Notes: generated by a model not told the origin, from the letters alone. Positions 35,505-43,831 are shown, numbered from the stretch's first letter. The stretch: 64,000 nt of DNA from Nocardioides flavus (ex Wang et al. 2016) (GCF_014653115.1 NZ_BNAD01000015.1:1-64000), one strand, 5' to 3'. Numbers and translations are program-made.

Positions 35505-36464
35505 TCAGGCGAAGGTGCTGCTGAAAACCGTGAACGCCAGCAGGAAGGTGACGCCGATGGTGAGGAAGAGTCCGCCGAAGAACCACCGGGTCAGCCGGGG
35601 GCTCACCTTCCCCTGCAGCCCGGTTCCGAGGATCGCACCGAGAACCGCACCGGGCACGGCCCACACGATGAGGTTCCAAGGGATGGCGGAGAGTCCGCCG
35701 TGCGTGGCGAGCTGCACCATGTGTGTGCCCGCTGCGCCGACGACGGTGCCGGCGACCACCACCGTCGACGTCGCGGCGGCCACTGCGACCGGGAAGTGTG
35801 AGCGACGGACCAGCCCGGGGAGGGTCGCCTCCCCTACGCCGGTCGAGATCAGCCCGGCGAAGAAGGCGCCGATGCCCGAGAGCAGCTGCTGGCCGCGGAG
35901 GCCGTGAGCGCAATAGAGGTACTCGGTCCCGTCGGTCGTGGTGACGTGTCGAGCCGTTCCGGCCGGGCAGGGTGGATGTGCGGAGCCGACCGAGGGGGCG
36001 AACGCGGCCCCCGGTGCGATGCCACGTCCGGACACTCGCCCGGCGGCCGGCGGGACGGAATCGACGGATGACTCGTTGGGATGCGTCTCGCGGACGAGGA
36101 GCACGGCGAGTCCCACCATGGCGACGCCGTACCCGAGCCGGAGTCCTTGGACCGGTGCCTGTGCGGAGGCCAGGGCGCCGAGGACCCCCAGCGGAAGGGT
36201 GAGGGCGATCAGTCGCCAGGCGGTGGCTGAGTCGACGAGTCGCAACCGGAAGTAGCGGTAGAGCCCCATGCCGAACCCGGAGGTCTCCAGGAGGAGCGAG
36301 GTCCCAATTGCCTCGACCGTCGAGAGCCGGGGTACGCCGAGCAACGGGAAGCCGATCAGGAAGACAGGGATGAGCATGGCCGCCCCGCTGATGCCCGAGA
36401 ACATGGCGACGCCGGCGATCGCGATGCAGACGGGCAGCATGAACCAGTAGACGGTCCAGTCCAT
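35505..36464 (-). CDS. TauE/SafE-family (sulfite exporter type) membrane protein
   Basis: 319 residues in two four-helix halves: GVAMFSGISGAAMLIPVFLI starts the first, GAFFAGLISTGVGEATLPGL the second, each with the family's G-X3-G loop. Between them lies an unusually long cytosolic insert (~60 residues, about 128-190) holding the phrase HVTTTDGTEYLYCAHG, which I cannot assign. TauE/SafE proteins carry small organic or inorganic sulfur anions. Context of thiol genes fits, but substrate is inferred only from the family. Confidence 0.82.
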   Translation of the reverse strand: MDWTVYWFMLPVCIAIAGVAMFSGISGAAMLIPVFLIGFPLLGVPRLSTVEAIGTSLLLETSGFGMGLYRYFRLRLVDSATAWRLIALTLPLGVLGALASAQAPVQGLRLGYGVAMVGLAVLLVRETHPNESSVDSVPPAAGRVSGRGIAPGAAFAPSVGSAHPPCPAGTARHVTTTDGTEYLYCAHGLRGQQLLSGIGAFFAGLISTGVGEATLPGLVRRSHFPVAVAAATSTVVVAGTVVGAAGTHMVQLATHGGLSAIPWNLIVWAVPGAVLGAILGTGLQGKVSPRLTRWFFGGLFLTIGVTFLLAFTVFSSTFA

Positions 36465-36597
36465 CGCTCAGACCTCCTGCCGTGCCCCGGGCCCGCCGTC
36501 GACGACGACGGGCACCGGCGACACGACACCGACCTCGACTCGCAGGCTGCGCACGGGTGTGTTCCTCTCGGCCGGGGGAGCGTCCCCGTGGCTGACC

Positions 36598-36626
36598 AAG
36601 GAACCCGGCCGGCCAGTCGGTTCCTT
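36598..36626. terminator. Hairpin between the AhpD-like and TauE genes
   Basis: AAGGAACC (36598-36605) pairs with GGTTCCTT (36619-36626), with a GGCCGGCC self-complement in the loop. It lies 87-115 bases after the stop of the minus-strand AhpD-like gene. A closely similar hairpin occurs at 54479-54503. Confidence 0.55.
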
Positions 36627-36652
36627 CCTGGCCCTCCTTACGACCCGAATGC

Positions 36653-36685
36653 TGCGGTACCCCTGCGGTACCCCTGCGGTACCCC
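36653..36685. repeat. Three 11-bp tandem repeats
   Basis: TGCGGTACCCC is repeated three times without change, followed by TGC. It lies between the terminator and the stop of the AhpD-like gene; an odd-length unit outside coding sequence, free to vary. Confidence 0.8.
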
Positions 36686-36712
36686 TGCTGGGGCCCTGGT
36701 CGGGTTGGTTCC

Positions 36713-37255
36713 TCAGAGGGCGGGGGCCTCGGGAAGGTCGAGCTCCGTCCCGACGAAGTGGTTGAAGTAGTTGGTGAACAGGTTCAACGTGACGTGCACG
36801 GACAGCTCGGTGAGCTGCTCGTCGGTCCATCCGGCATCGACGGCTGCCTGCCACGTGGTGTCCTGGACCGATCCGACGTTCGCGGTGTACTCGCGGGCCA
36901 GGTCCAGCAGTGCGTCCAGCTTCGGGTCGAACCCGGCGCCGCCGCGTCGCACCGCGACCATCTCGTCCCCGGTGAGGCCGGCGGCCTTGCCCCCGGCGGT
37001 GTGGGCTGCCTGGCAGTAGGAGCACTCGTCGACGTTCGCGACCGCGAGCGCGATGGCTTCCCTGGTGCGGCCGTCGAACGAGCCGTAGTCGTCGATGACC
37101 TGCTGGATCGCGATGTACGACTGGAGGACTGCCGGGGAGTGCGCCATCTCGCCGTGGATGTTCAGGACCGTGCCGAAGGTCGCCTCGAGTGCCTTCAGCT
37201 GGTCGCGGCTGTTCTCGGGCGCGCTCTGGGTGGTGTGGACGGGGATGCGGGGCAT
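36713..37255 (-). CDS. Carboxymuconolactone-decarboxylase/AhpD-like protein, copy 1
   Basis: 180 residues. AhpD-type active site ECSYCQAAHTAGGKAAGL (Cys-X2-Cys-X3-His) after EAIALAVANVD, with a long N-terminal helix region NIHGEMAHSPAVLQSYIA. Such proteins work as thiol-dependent peroxidase partners. About 75 percent similar by eye to the copy at 54618-55160, same length and same start MPRIPVHTT. ATG at 37255 follows AGGAGA. It diverges from the Crp/Fnr gene across a perfect TGTCA-N6-TGACA palindrome. Confidence 0.85.
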   Translation of the reverse strand: MPRIPVHTTQSAPENSRDQLKALEATFGTVLNIHGEMAHSPAVLQSYIAIQQVIDDYGSFDGRTREAIALAVANVDECSYCQAAHTAGGKAAGLTGDEMVAVRRGGAGFDPKLDALLDLAREYTANVGSVQDTTWQAAVDAGWTDEQLTELSVHVTLNLFTNYFNHFVGTELDLPEAPAL

Positions 37256-37328
37256 GGTGATCTCCTGTGCGGCGTTGGGTCTGCTTGACCCCCTCACAAG
37301 GATCGTCTGGTCCGGTATCGTCCCCGAC

Positions 37329-37344
37329 TGTCATCCAAGTGACA
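37329..37344. promoter_or_regulatory. Crp/Fnr-type palindrome between AhpD-like and crp-like genes
   Basis: TGTCA-N6-TGACA, the classic 5-6-5 geometry of Crp/Fnr operators, 35 bases upstream of the regulator's ATG and 74 bases upstream of the divergent gene. The position suggests autoregulation and control of the AhpD-like gene. Confidence 0.6.
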
Positions 37345-37378
37345 CTCCCGGCCGGGCGGGAGCGGAGGAGGGTTCGGG

Positions 37379-38074
37379 ATGCGCAGACGTGAGGAGCAGT
37401 CGGCCGCCTTCCGTGATGCCTTGTGGGTGTCCCGCTGTGTGGGACACGCGGGGACGACCCCGCTGCGGCTCGAGGACGTCGAGGACCTGGCCCGTTTCAT
37501 CCGGGTGCGGACGCTGGCAGCCGGTGAGCCGCTGGCGCGGGTCGGGGACGAGCCGACGGCCGTGTGCATCGTCCGCGAGGGCTGTCTCGAGCTCGCTGTG
37601 CACGGGTCGACCGGGCGGTTGGTCATCCAGACCCTGCGGGCGGGTGACATCGACGGCGACATCCAGATGCTGCTCAACGTGCGGATGCCCTACGAGACCC
37701 GCGCAAACGTTGAGACGACCTGTCTGATCCTGGACCGGAGCGCCTTCGAGGAGCTGCTCGCGACCCATCCTCACGTCTCGCGTCGCTGGCTCACCAGCGT
37801 GTCCCAACGGCTCGCGCGGTCCCACTCACGACTGACCAGCCTGCTGGGGGAGCCGCTGGAGGTTCAGGTTGCCCAGCTCCTCCTGGAGGAGCGCGTGGAC
37901 GACGTGGTCAACCTGACCCAGACGACCGTCGCCGCCCTCCTCGGCGTCCGCCGGCCCTCGGTCAACAAGGTGCTGCGCCGGTTCGCGGGGAACGGGCTCG
38001 TGGCGCTCAGCTACGGCAAGGTGCAGATCCTCGACGCAACGGCGCTCGCCGAGGTCTCTGCCCCGCAGCCGTGA
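37379..38074 (+). CDS. Crp/Fnr-family transcription regulator
   Basis: 231 residues. Cyclic-nucleotide-binding-like jelly roll (about 30-145: IRVRTLAAGEPLARVGDEPT, GCLELAVHGSTGRLVIQTLR), dimer helix, then winged helix-turn-helix with recognition helix LTQTTVAALLGVRRPSVNKV. The cAMP phosphate-binding motif (G-E-X-X-A-X-R-S-A) is not seen, and there is no Fnr-type Cys cluster; Cys20, Cys61 and Cys68 are scattered, so the effector is unknown. TGTCA-N6-TGACA sites lie immediately upstream (37329) and downstream (38081) of the gene. Confidence 0.87.
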   Translation: MRRREEQSAAFRDALWVSRCVGHAGTTPLRLEDVEDLARFIRVRTLAAGEPLARVGDEPTAVCIVREGCLELAVHGSTGRLVIQTLRAGDIDGDIQMLLNVRMPYETRANVETTCLILDRSAFEELLATHPHVSRRWLTSVSQRLARSHSRLTSLLGEPLEVQVAQLLLEERVDDVVNLTQTTVAALLGVRRPSVNKVLRRFAGNGLVALSYGKVQILDATALAEVSAPQP

Positions 38075-38080
38075 GAAGAC

Positions 38081-38096
38081 CGTCATCGAGGTGACA
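38081..38096. promoter_or_regulatory. Crp/Fnr-type palindrome upstream of patatin-like gene
   Basis: CGTCA-N6-TGACA, one base off a perfect copy of the site at 37329, about 80 bases before the patatin-like start and seven bases after the regulator stop. Confidence 0.5.
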
Positions 38097-38174
38097 GTCG
38101 AGTCAGGAACCGCGTCGCCGAGGACTTCCCTGTGCAGGAGCCCGCCTGCGGCGGGTCGAGGGAGGAGGCTGACG

Positions 38175-39080
38175 ATGGCGACTGCCTTCGTGCTGTCCGG
38201 CGGCGCCAATCTAGGCGCTGCGCAGGCGGGCATGCTTGCCGCGCTGGACGAGGCGGGCGTGGTGCCAGACCTCGTGGTCGGTAGCTCGGTCGGCGCGGTG
38301 AACGGTGCCTGGGTCGCCGGGCAGGAGGACCTGAGCGCGCTGGGCGACGTCTGGCGTTCGCTGCGGCGCGGTGATGTCTTCCCGACGCGGCCCATGGGCG
38401 GCCTGCTGGGATTCCTCGGGGTCAGCGACCACCTCGTCAGCGACCGTGGTGTGCGTCAGCTTTTGAGTGCCCACCTGCGCTTCGAGCGTCTGGAAGACGC
38501 GGCGGTTCCGCTGCACGTGGTGGCCACCGACCTCCTGACCGGGAAGGACGTCCTGCTCTCGAGCGGCGATGTCGTCGACGCGATCTTGGCAAGCGCCGCG
38601 ATCCCGGGCGTGCTGCCGCCCGTCCTCATCGACGGGCGAGCCCTGATCGACGGCGGCGTGGTCAACAACGCGCCGATCTCGCACGCCGTCGCCCTGGGTG
38701 CGAACACGGTCTGGGTGCTAGCCACCGGATACTCGTGCGCGCTCGATCACCCGCCTCGGGGCGCCCTGGGTGTGGCCCTGCAAGCCGCGAGCCTGATGGT
38801 GCACCAGCGCCTGATTCTCGACGCGCGGCACTACGCCGCGGCGGTCGACCTCCGGGTGGTGCCTCCGTTGTGCCCGATCGCGGTGGGGCCGACGGACTTC
38901 AGCCAGGCCGACGACCTGATCCGACGAGCACACGACCACACCCTGGCCTGGCTGCGGCGCGGGGAGACCGGTACGTCCGTGCGCGCCCTTGCCGAGCAGG
39001 ACCTGGGACACAGCCACGCTGGGACCTGGGATCGCCCCGGGAGTGGCGCCGCTCCTGAGGAACACGGACGCCGTGGTTGA
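38175..39080 (+). CDS. Patatin-like phospholipase (RssA/NTE type)
   Basis: 301 residues. Oxyanion loop FVLSGGANLGAAQAGMLAAL, nucleophile elbow VVGSSVGAVNGAW (GXSXG, Ser) and catalytic Asp in LIDGGVVNNAPISHA (DGG). A compact single-domain bacterial patatin that should hydrolyse acyl chains from lipids. ATG at 38175 follows GGAGGAGG. It stands alone behind a Crp-type palindrome and may belong to the regulator's regulon. Confidence 0.88.
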   Translation: MATAFVLSGGANLGAAQAGMLAALDEAGVVPDLVVGSSVGAVNGAWVAGQEDLSALGDVWRSLRRGDVFPTRPMGGLLGFLGVSDHLVSDRGVRQLLSAHLRFERLEDAAVPLHVVATDLLTGKDVLLSSGDVVDAILASAAIPGVLPPVLIDGRALIDGGVVNNAPISHAVALGANTVWVLATGYSCALDHPPRGALGVALQAASLMVHQRLILDARHYAAAVDLRVVPPLCPIAVGPTDFSQADDLIRRAHDHTLAWLRRGETGTSVRALAEQDLGHSHAGTWDRPGSGAAPEEHGRRG

Positions 39081-39145
39081 GCTGGCCCGGAGCCCGGGAC
39101 CAGCTGCTCCCCGTCGGCACCAGGCGGCGTTTGTTGGCGTGCGAC

Positions 39146-39161
39146 GGTGTCCGCGGTCACA
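39146..39161. promoter_or_regulatory. Weak Crp-like palindrome upstream of egtB
   Basis: GGTGT-N6-TCACA, one mismatch from GTGA-N6-TCAC, about 65 bases before the egtB ATG. Similar context to 46235-46250 (GGTGA-N6-TCACA). Confidence 0.3.
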
Positions 39162-39223
39162 GAAGGCGGCATCTGGCCGCGATAGCGTCGCTGGACTCGT
39201 CCAGTCGAAGAGGAGGCTCCGTC

Positions 39224-40534
39224 ATGACGTCCAGCCCGTGGACTGCAGAAGCTCTCGTGGCTCGCTATGACCAGGTCCGAACCCACACCGAGCTGCTTGC
39301 GGCACCGCTCTCGCCGGAGGACCAGACGGTCCAGTCGATGGCGGACGTCTCCCCGACCAAGTGGCACCGCGCCCACGTCACATGGTTCTTCGAGACGTTC
39401 GTCCTCGCCGAGAACGAGCGCGGGTTCTCGCCGTTCCAGGACAAGTACTGGTTCCTCTTCAACAGCTACTACGAGGCCGTCGGGCCGCGCTACAACCGCG
39501 CCGAACGTGGCGTGGTCAGCCGGCCGGGAGCCCACGACGTGGGCATCTACCGCGGGAACGTCGACACTCGCATGCGCGACCTTGTGGACTCGCTCGACCA
39601 GGGCACGCTGGACAAGCTGACCAGCACCATTGAGCTCGGCTTCCACCACGAGCAGCAGCACCAGGAGCTGCTGTTGATGGACATCAAGCACGTGCTCTCG
39701 ATGAATCCGCTACAGCCGGTCTACGCCGGAACGCCGTCCGCCGTCAGCGAACCAGACCAGATCGACTGGCTCGACGTCGAAGGTGGCCTCGTGGAGATCG
39801 GTTGCCGCGGCGACGCTTTCTGCTTCGACAACGAGCTGCCCGAGCATCAGGTCTACCTTGAGCCGTACCGGCTCGCCGACCGTCTGGTCACCAACGGCGA
39901 ATGGCTGGCGTTCATGGCTGACGGCGGCTACCGGCGCCCGGAGCTCTGGCTCTCCGACGGCTGGGCCAAGGTCAAGGCCGAGGGCTGGGACGCGCCCCTC
40001 TACTGGCTGAACCTCGACGGGGTCTGGTTCGAGCACACCCTGAACGGCACCTGGCCGGTGAACCCGGGTCTGCCCGTCAGCCACGTCAGCCACTACGAGG
40101 CCGACGCGTACGCCGCCTGGGCCGGCAAGCGACTTCCCACCGAGGCCGAGTGGGAGCACGGCGTGAGGCAGGCGGGCCCGCGGGACGCACAGCACCTGGT
40201 GGGCAACCTCGCCGACACACAGAGCTTTCACCCGCGCGCGGCCGGCCCTTCGACCGGAAAGCTGCGTCAGGCCTGGGGTGACTGCTGGGAATGGACATCC
40301 TCGGCCTACCTGCCCTACCCGGGTTTCCACCCTGCCGCAGGTGCGATCGGGGAGTACAACGGCAAGTTCATGTCCAACCAGATGGTCCTGCGCGGCGGTT
40401 GTGCGCTCACCCCGGCAGGTCATGTCCGCGACAGCTACCGGAACTTCTTCCCGCCAAGTGCACGCTGGGCTCTCTCCGGGGTCCGGCTGGCCGATGGCGG
40501 GGCGCCGGCGACCCGTGGTGGGACGGCAGCATGA
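39224..40534 (+). CDS. egtB: Ergothioneine sulfoxide synthase EgtB
   Basis: 436 residues. N-terminal DinB-like half with the iron ligands His51 (TKWHRAHVTWFFET) and the HXXXH pair His142/His146 (GFHHEQQHQELL), followed by the formylglycine-generating-enzyme-like half (AYAAWAGKRLPTEAEWEHGV, WGDCWEWTSSAYLPYPGF, MVLRGGCALTPAGHVRDSYR). Couples oxygen-dependent C-S bond formation between hercynine and a cysteine donor. No egtA or egtC lies nearby, so direct use of cysteine is possible. Stop overlaps egtD start. Confidence 0.88.
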   Translation: MTSSPWTAEALVARYDQVRTHTELLAAPLSPEDQTVQSMADVSPTKWHRAHVTWFFETFVLAENERGFSPFQDKYWFLFNSYYEAVGPRYNRAERGVVSRPGAHDVGIYRGNVDTRMRDLVDSLDQGTLDKLTSTIELGFHHEQQHQELLLMDIKHVLSMNPLQPVYAGTPSAVSEPDQIDWLDVEGGLVEIGCRGDAFCFDNELPEHQVYLEPYRLADRLVTNGEWLAFMADGGYRRPELWLSDGWAKVKAEGWDAPLYWLNLDGVWFEHTLNGTWPVNPGLPVSHVSHYEADAYAAWAGKRLPTEAEWEHGVRQAGPRDAQHLVGNLADTQSFHPRAAGPSTGKLRQAWGDCWEWTSSAYLPYPGFHPAAGAIGEYNGKFMSNQMVLRGGCALTPAGHVRDSYRNFFPPSARWALSGVRLADGGAPATRGGTAA

Positions 40535-41511
40535 CGGCCCCGATTGAGCCCTCGGTCCGCGTGCTGCTCGACCCCGACTGGGCCAGCAGCAGCCTGGTCG
40601 AGGACGTCCGTCGAGGCCTGAGCCAGCACCCGCGGACGCTGCCGCCCAAGTGGCTCTACGACGACCGGGGATCCGAGCTCTTCGACGAGATCACCCGCCT
40701 GCCCGAGTACTACCCGTTCGACGCCGAGCGATCGATCCTAAAGGAGCACGCCTACGAGATCGTCACAGCCAGTCGCGCGACGACGCTGGTCGAGCTGGGA
40801 TCAGGGACCAGCGAGAAGACCCGACTGCTGCTGGACGCCTTCACCGAGGCCGGCCAGCTCACGTCGTTCTCCCCGGTCGACGTCTCCGAGCGGACCCTCC
40901 GCGACGCGGCGGCCCTGATCGCGAAGCGCTACCCGGGGGTCCATGTGGCCGCCGTCGTCGGGGACTTCACCCTGCACCTGGCCCACCTTCCGCGTGGCAG
41001 CCGGCGGATGATCGCCTTCCTCGGCGGCACCATCGGCAACCTCTACCTCGAGGAGCGGCGCGCCTTCCTGGGGGCGCTCGCCGACCAGCTCGAGCCGGGC
41101 GACTCCCTGCTCCTCGGCACCGACCTGGTCAAGAGCGCGGACCGCCTGATCGCGGCGTACGACGACGCCCGAGGGGTGACCGACGCGTTCATCCGGAACT
41201 CGCTGGTCGTGCTCAATCGCGAGCTCGGCGCCGACTTTGACGTCGACGCGTTCTCCTACGTCCCGTTCTGGGACCCGCACATGGAGCGGATGGACCTGCG
41301 GCTGCGCTCGGAGGTTCCGCAGCGGGTGGCCATCCCGGGAGCCGATGTGGTCCTCGACCTGGCGGTCGGTGACGAAATCCGGGTGGAGATCTCCACCAAG
41401 TTCCGGCTCAGCGAGCTCGCCGCCGAGCTCGAGCACGCCGGCTTCGGCGTCACCAGCGTCTGGACCGACCCGATGGACGAGTTCGCCCTGACGCTGGCGA
41501 CGAAGCCCTGA
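40531..41511 (+). CDS. egtD: Histidine N-alpha-trimethyltransferase EgtD
   Basis: 326 residues, close to the usual ~321. Family signatures: LPPKWLYDDRGSELFDEITR, LPEYYPFDAERSIL, SAM-binding TLVELGSGTSEKTRLLLDAF and FLGGTIGNLYLEERRAFLG. Makes hercynine from histidine and three SAM, the substrate of EgtB. ATG overlaps the egtB stop (ATGA), so hercynine synthesis and sulfurisation are coupled. The final lyase EgtE is not next to them and may be elsewhere in the genome. Confidence 0.9.
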   Translation: MTAPIEPSVRVLLDPDWASSSLVEDVRRGLSQHPRTLPPKWLYDDRGSELFDEITRLPEYYPFDAERSILKEHAYEIVTASRATTLVELGSGTSEKTRLLLDAFTEAGQLTSFSPVDVSERTLRDAAALIAKRYPGVHVAAVVGDFTLHLAHLPRGSRRMIAFLGGTIGNLYLEERRAFLGALADQLEPGDSLLLGTDLVKSADRLIAAYDDARGVTDAFIRNSLVVLNRELGADFDVDAFSYVPFWDPHMERMDLRLRSEVPQRVAIPGADVVLDLAVGDEIRVEISTKFRLSELAAELEHAGFGVTSVWTDPMDEFALTLATKP

Positions 41512-41527
41512 CGCCGGAACGCAGCTG

Positions 41528-41929
41528 TCAGGGGGCCTCGGAAAGGATGTGGCAGATGTCGGTGTCGGTGCAGTCCCCGGGGTCCAGGGCCCGCCCGCGC
41601 TCCAGGAGATGGTCGAGCTCCGACGCAAGAATCTCGAGCTCACGCATCCGGGCGGCCACCGCATCGAGCTTGGCTTGCAGGACGGCGGTCACGTGACCGC
41701 ACGGCACTTCTCCTGCGTCCCGGACGTCGATGATGCTCCGGATCTCCGCGAGCGTGAGGCCGGCTGACTGTGCGGAACGGATGAACGCGAGGCGGTTCAG
41801 CGTCGTCCTGTCGTAGACGCGGTAACCGTTGCCGCGTCTGCCGGGTGGTGGCAGCAGCCCTTCGTGCTCGTAGAACCGGATCGTCTGGCTGGTCACACCC
41901 GCAGACTCCGCCACCTCGCCGATCAGCAC
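41528..41929 (-). CDS. MerR-family regulator, heavy-metal type
   Basis: 133 residues from a GTG at 41929. Winged helix VLIGEVAESAGVTSQTIRFY and EHEGLLPPPGRRGNGYRVYD, coiled coil, then a metal loop: Cys in GEVPCGHVTAVLQ and a C-terminal Cys pair in DCTDTDICHILSE, as in MerR/CadR/PbrR-type sensors. It is divergent from the operon starting at 41984 and should twist-activate the 20-bp-spaced promoter between them. The preceding in-frame codons upstream are antisense to that operon. Metal identity is open; Hg is suggested by the target genes. Confidence 0.82.
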   Translation of the reverse strand: MLIGEVAESAGVTSQTIRFYEHEGLLPPPGRRGNGYRVYDRTTLNRLAFIRSAQSAGLTLAEIRSIIDVRDAGEVPCGHVTAVLQAKLDAVAARMRELEILASELDHLLERGRALDPGDCTDTDICHILSEAP

Positions 41930-41945
41930 GGGTCCAGCGTAACGC

Positions 41946-41977
41946 TTGACCTTCTCCTGCACATCAACGTTTACGGT
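41946..41977 (+). promoter_or_regulatory. MerR-type promoter with 20-bp spacer, leaderless
   Basis: TTGACC (41946-41951) and TACGGT (41972-41977) are 20 bp apart, the overlong spacing that MerR-family activators correct. The -10 ends six bases before the ATG at 41984, so the transcript is probably leaderless. An 18-bp reading with TTTACG is the alternative. Confidence 0.55.
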
Positions 41978-41983
41978 CGCGAC

Positions 41984-42283
41984 ATGAACATCGATCTCCT
42001 CTACTTCGCCGACTGCCCCAACTGGAAGGTCGCCCACGAGCGTCTCGCCTCGATCGCAGCCGAGCGACCGGACCTCACGGTGACCCACCATCTGGTCGAG
42101 TCCGTCGAGGAGGCCGAGCGATGGGGCTTCCACGGTTCGCCGAGCATCCTCCTCGACGGCGTCGACCCGTTCGCCGACGCCGACACGGCGGTGGGCCTGT
42201 CCTGCCGTGTCTACGAGACGCCGGACGGACCATCCGGCGCCCCCACGCTCGAGCAGCTGCGCACGGCCCTCGCGCATGGGTGA
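41984..42283 (+). CDS. Small thioredoxin-like protein of a metal operon
   Basis: 99 residues with a thioredoxin-like pattern: LLYFADCPNWKVAHERL (single DCPNW cysteine in the active-site position), GFHGSPSILLDGVDPFADA (cis-Pro) and VGLSCRVYETPDG (second Cys). Proteins with this DCPNW/GLSCRVY layout are common beside MerR and MerA-like genes in actinobacteria and are sometimes labelled alkylmercury-lyase-like; I cannot confirm an activity. First gene under the MerR-type promoter, overlapping the next gene by eight bases. Confidence 0.72.
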   Translation: MNIDLLYFADCPNWKVAHERLASIAAERPDLTVTHHLVESVEEAERWGFHGSPSILLDGVDPFADADTAVGLSCRVYETPDGPSGAPTLEQLRTALAHG

Positions 42284-42482
42284 CCGCGTCCCAGGGCTCG
42301 GCCTGGCCGCGCTGTTCGGGGCGGTGGGCATCTGCTGCGGGCTCCCGGTACTGGCGACACTCGGCCTCCTGGGGTTCCTCGCCGGCGTCTCGCTGGCCAG
42401 CTGGACCCTGGTCGGTCTCGGAGTGGTGTTGGCGGTGCTCGGTCTACGGAGCGTTCGCGAGCGGAGGGGAGGCGCGCGATGA
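42276..42482 (+). CDS. Two-helix membrane protein with CC motif, MerT/MerF-like
   Basis: 68 residues with two helices. The first contains a vicinal cysteine pair followed by Pro (GAVGICCGLPVLATLG), the same device that MerT, MerF and related mercuric-ion importers use in TM1. Placement between a thioredoxin-like protein and a MerA-like reductase under a MerR-type promoter supports metal delivery to the reductase. ATG overlaps both neighbours. Confidence 0.68.
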   Translation: MGDRVPGLGLAALFGAVGICCGLPVLATLGLLGFLAGVSLASWTLVGLGVVLAVLGLRSVRERRGGAR

Positions 42483-43831
42483 TCATGAACCACGACCTGA
42501 TCGTGATCGGTGCCGGCATGGCCGGCGTCGCGGCCGCGAACAAGTGCGCCAGCCAGGGCTGGGACGTCGCGATCGTCGACGCCCTCCCCTATGGCGGGAC
42601 CTGTGCGCTCCGGGGCTGCGACCCGAAGAAGATCCTTCGCCGGGGCGCGGAGGTCGTCGACAGTGCCCGGTTGATGCGCGGCCGGGGCATCGACGACACG
42701 GGGCTGTCGATCAACTGGACCGACCTGATGAAGCACAAGCGCGGCTTCACCGATCCCGTCCCCGGCAACCTCCAGCGCGACCTCGCCCGACACGGCGTGA
42801 CGACCCTCCACGGCCGGGCCCGGTTCACCGGCCGAAACGCCGTCGAGGTCGACGGCAAGTCCTTCGAGGCCGGGCACTTCCTGATCGCCACCGGGGCACG
42901 ACCCCGTCCGCTCGACTTTCCCGGCCGCGAGCACCTGATCGACAGCACGGACTTCCTGGACCTCGAGGCGCTTCCCGCCCGGATCCTGTTCGTCGGCGGC
43001 GGTTTCATCTCCTTCGAGTTCGCCCACATCGTCGCCCGCGCTGGCAGCGCCCCGACGATCGTCGACCGCGGGGTGCGACCCTTGAAGGGGTTCGATCCCG
43101 ACCTGGTTGACCTCCTGGTCGGGCGCAGCGCGGCCGCGGGGATCGACGTGCGACCCTCCACCACGGTCGTCGCGGTCGAGAGGACCCCGACCGGCTACCT
43201 GGCCGAGCTCGACAGCTCCGGCACCAGGGAGACACTTGAGTGCGACCTGGTCGTGCACGGCGCCGGCCGGACCGCAGATCTCTCGGGCCTCGACCTCGAC
43301 GCCGCCGGCGCGGACTGGGGAGAGCGAGGCGTGCGCGTGGCCGGGCACCTGCAGAGCACGACCAACCCTGTGGTCTACGCCGCGGGAGACTCCGCTGACA
43401 GCCCCGGCATGCCCCTCACCCCTGTCGCCGTCATCGAGGGCAAGGTTGCCGCGTCCAACATGATCAAGGGCACCGTGACGCAGCCCGACTATGCCGGAGT
43501 TCCCACCGCGGTCTTCACCATCCCCGAACTCGCGCGCGTCGGCCTGCTCGAGGACGAGGCCAGGGCCTGCGGCATCGACGTCGACGTCCGCTACCACGAC
43601 ACAGGCGGCTGGTACAGCAACTATCGCGTCGGCGAGGCAACGGCCGCGGCCAAGATCCTCGTCGACCGTTCCACCGACCTGGTCGTCGGTGCCCACCTGC
43701 TAGGTCCCGAGTACGCCGAGGTCGTCAACATCCTCGGACTCGCCATGAAGCTCAACATCACCACTCGCCAGCTCAAGTCGATGACCGCCGCCTACCCCAC
43801 CGTCGGGTCGGACCTCGGGTCGATGCTCTGA
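42479..43831 (+). CDS. MerA/Lpd-like FAD disulfide oxidoreductase, copy 1
   Basis: 450 residues. FAD-binding LIVIGAGMAGVAAANKCASQ; redox site GGTCALRGCDPKK (Cys-X4-Cys); NAD(P) motif RILFVGGGFISFEFAHIVAR; second FAD motif VVYAAGDSADSPGMPL; dimerisation domain to the end (LKSMTAAYPTVGSDLGSML). The C-terminal vicinal CC of true mercuric reductases and the N-terminal NmerA domain are absent, and the HPT catalytic motif near the end reads AAYPTVGSD. It may reduce metal ions or a small disulfide. ATG overlaps the CC-protein stop. Confidence 0.85.
   Translation: MIMNHDLIVIGAGMAGVAAANKCASQGWDVAIVDALPYGGTCALRGCDPKKILRRGAEVVDSARLMRGRGIDDTGLSINWTDLMKHKRGFTDPVPGNLQRDLARHGVTTLHGRARFTGRNAVEVDGKSFEAGHFLIATGARPRPLDFPGREHLIDSTDFLDLEALPARILFVGGGFISFEFAHIVARAGSAPTIVDRGVRPLKGFDPDLVDLLVGRSAAAGIDVRPSTTVVAVERTPTGYLAELDSSGTRETLECDLVVHGAGRTADLSGLDLDAAGADWGERGVRVAGHLQSTTNPVVYAAGDSADSPGMPLTPVAVIEGKVAASNMIKGTVTQPDYAGVPTAVFTIPELARVGLLEDEARACGIDVDVRYHDTGGWYSNYRVGEATAAAKILVDRSTDLVVGAHLLGPEYAEVVNILGLAMKLNITTRQLKSMTAAYPTVGSDLGSML

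Noticed and set aside
41984..43696. Long N-terminal extension of the MerR gene frame
   Set aside because: The frame is open for ~570 codons upstream of the MerR domain but only as antisense to the reductase operon; the MerR domain begins at 41929.
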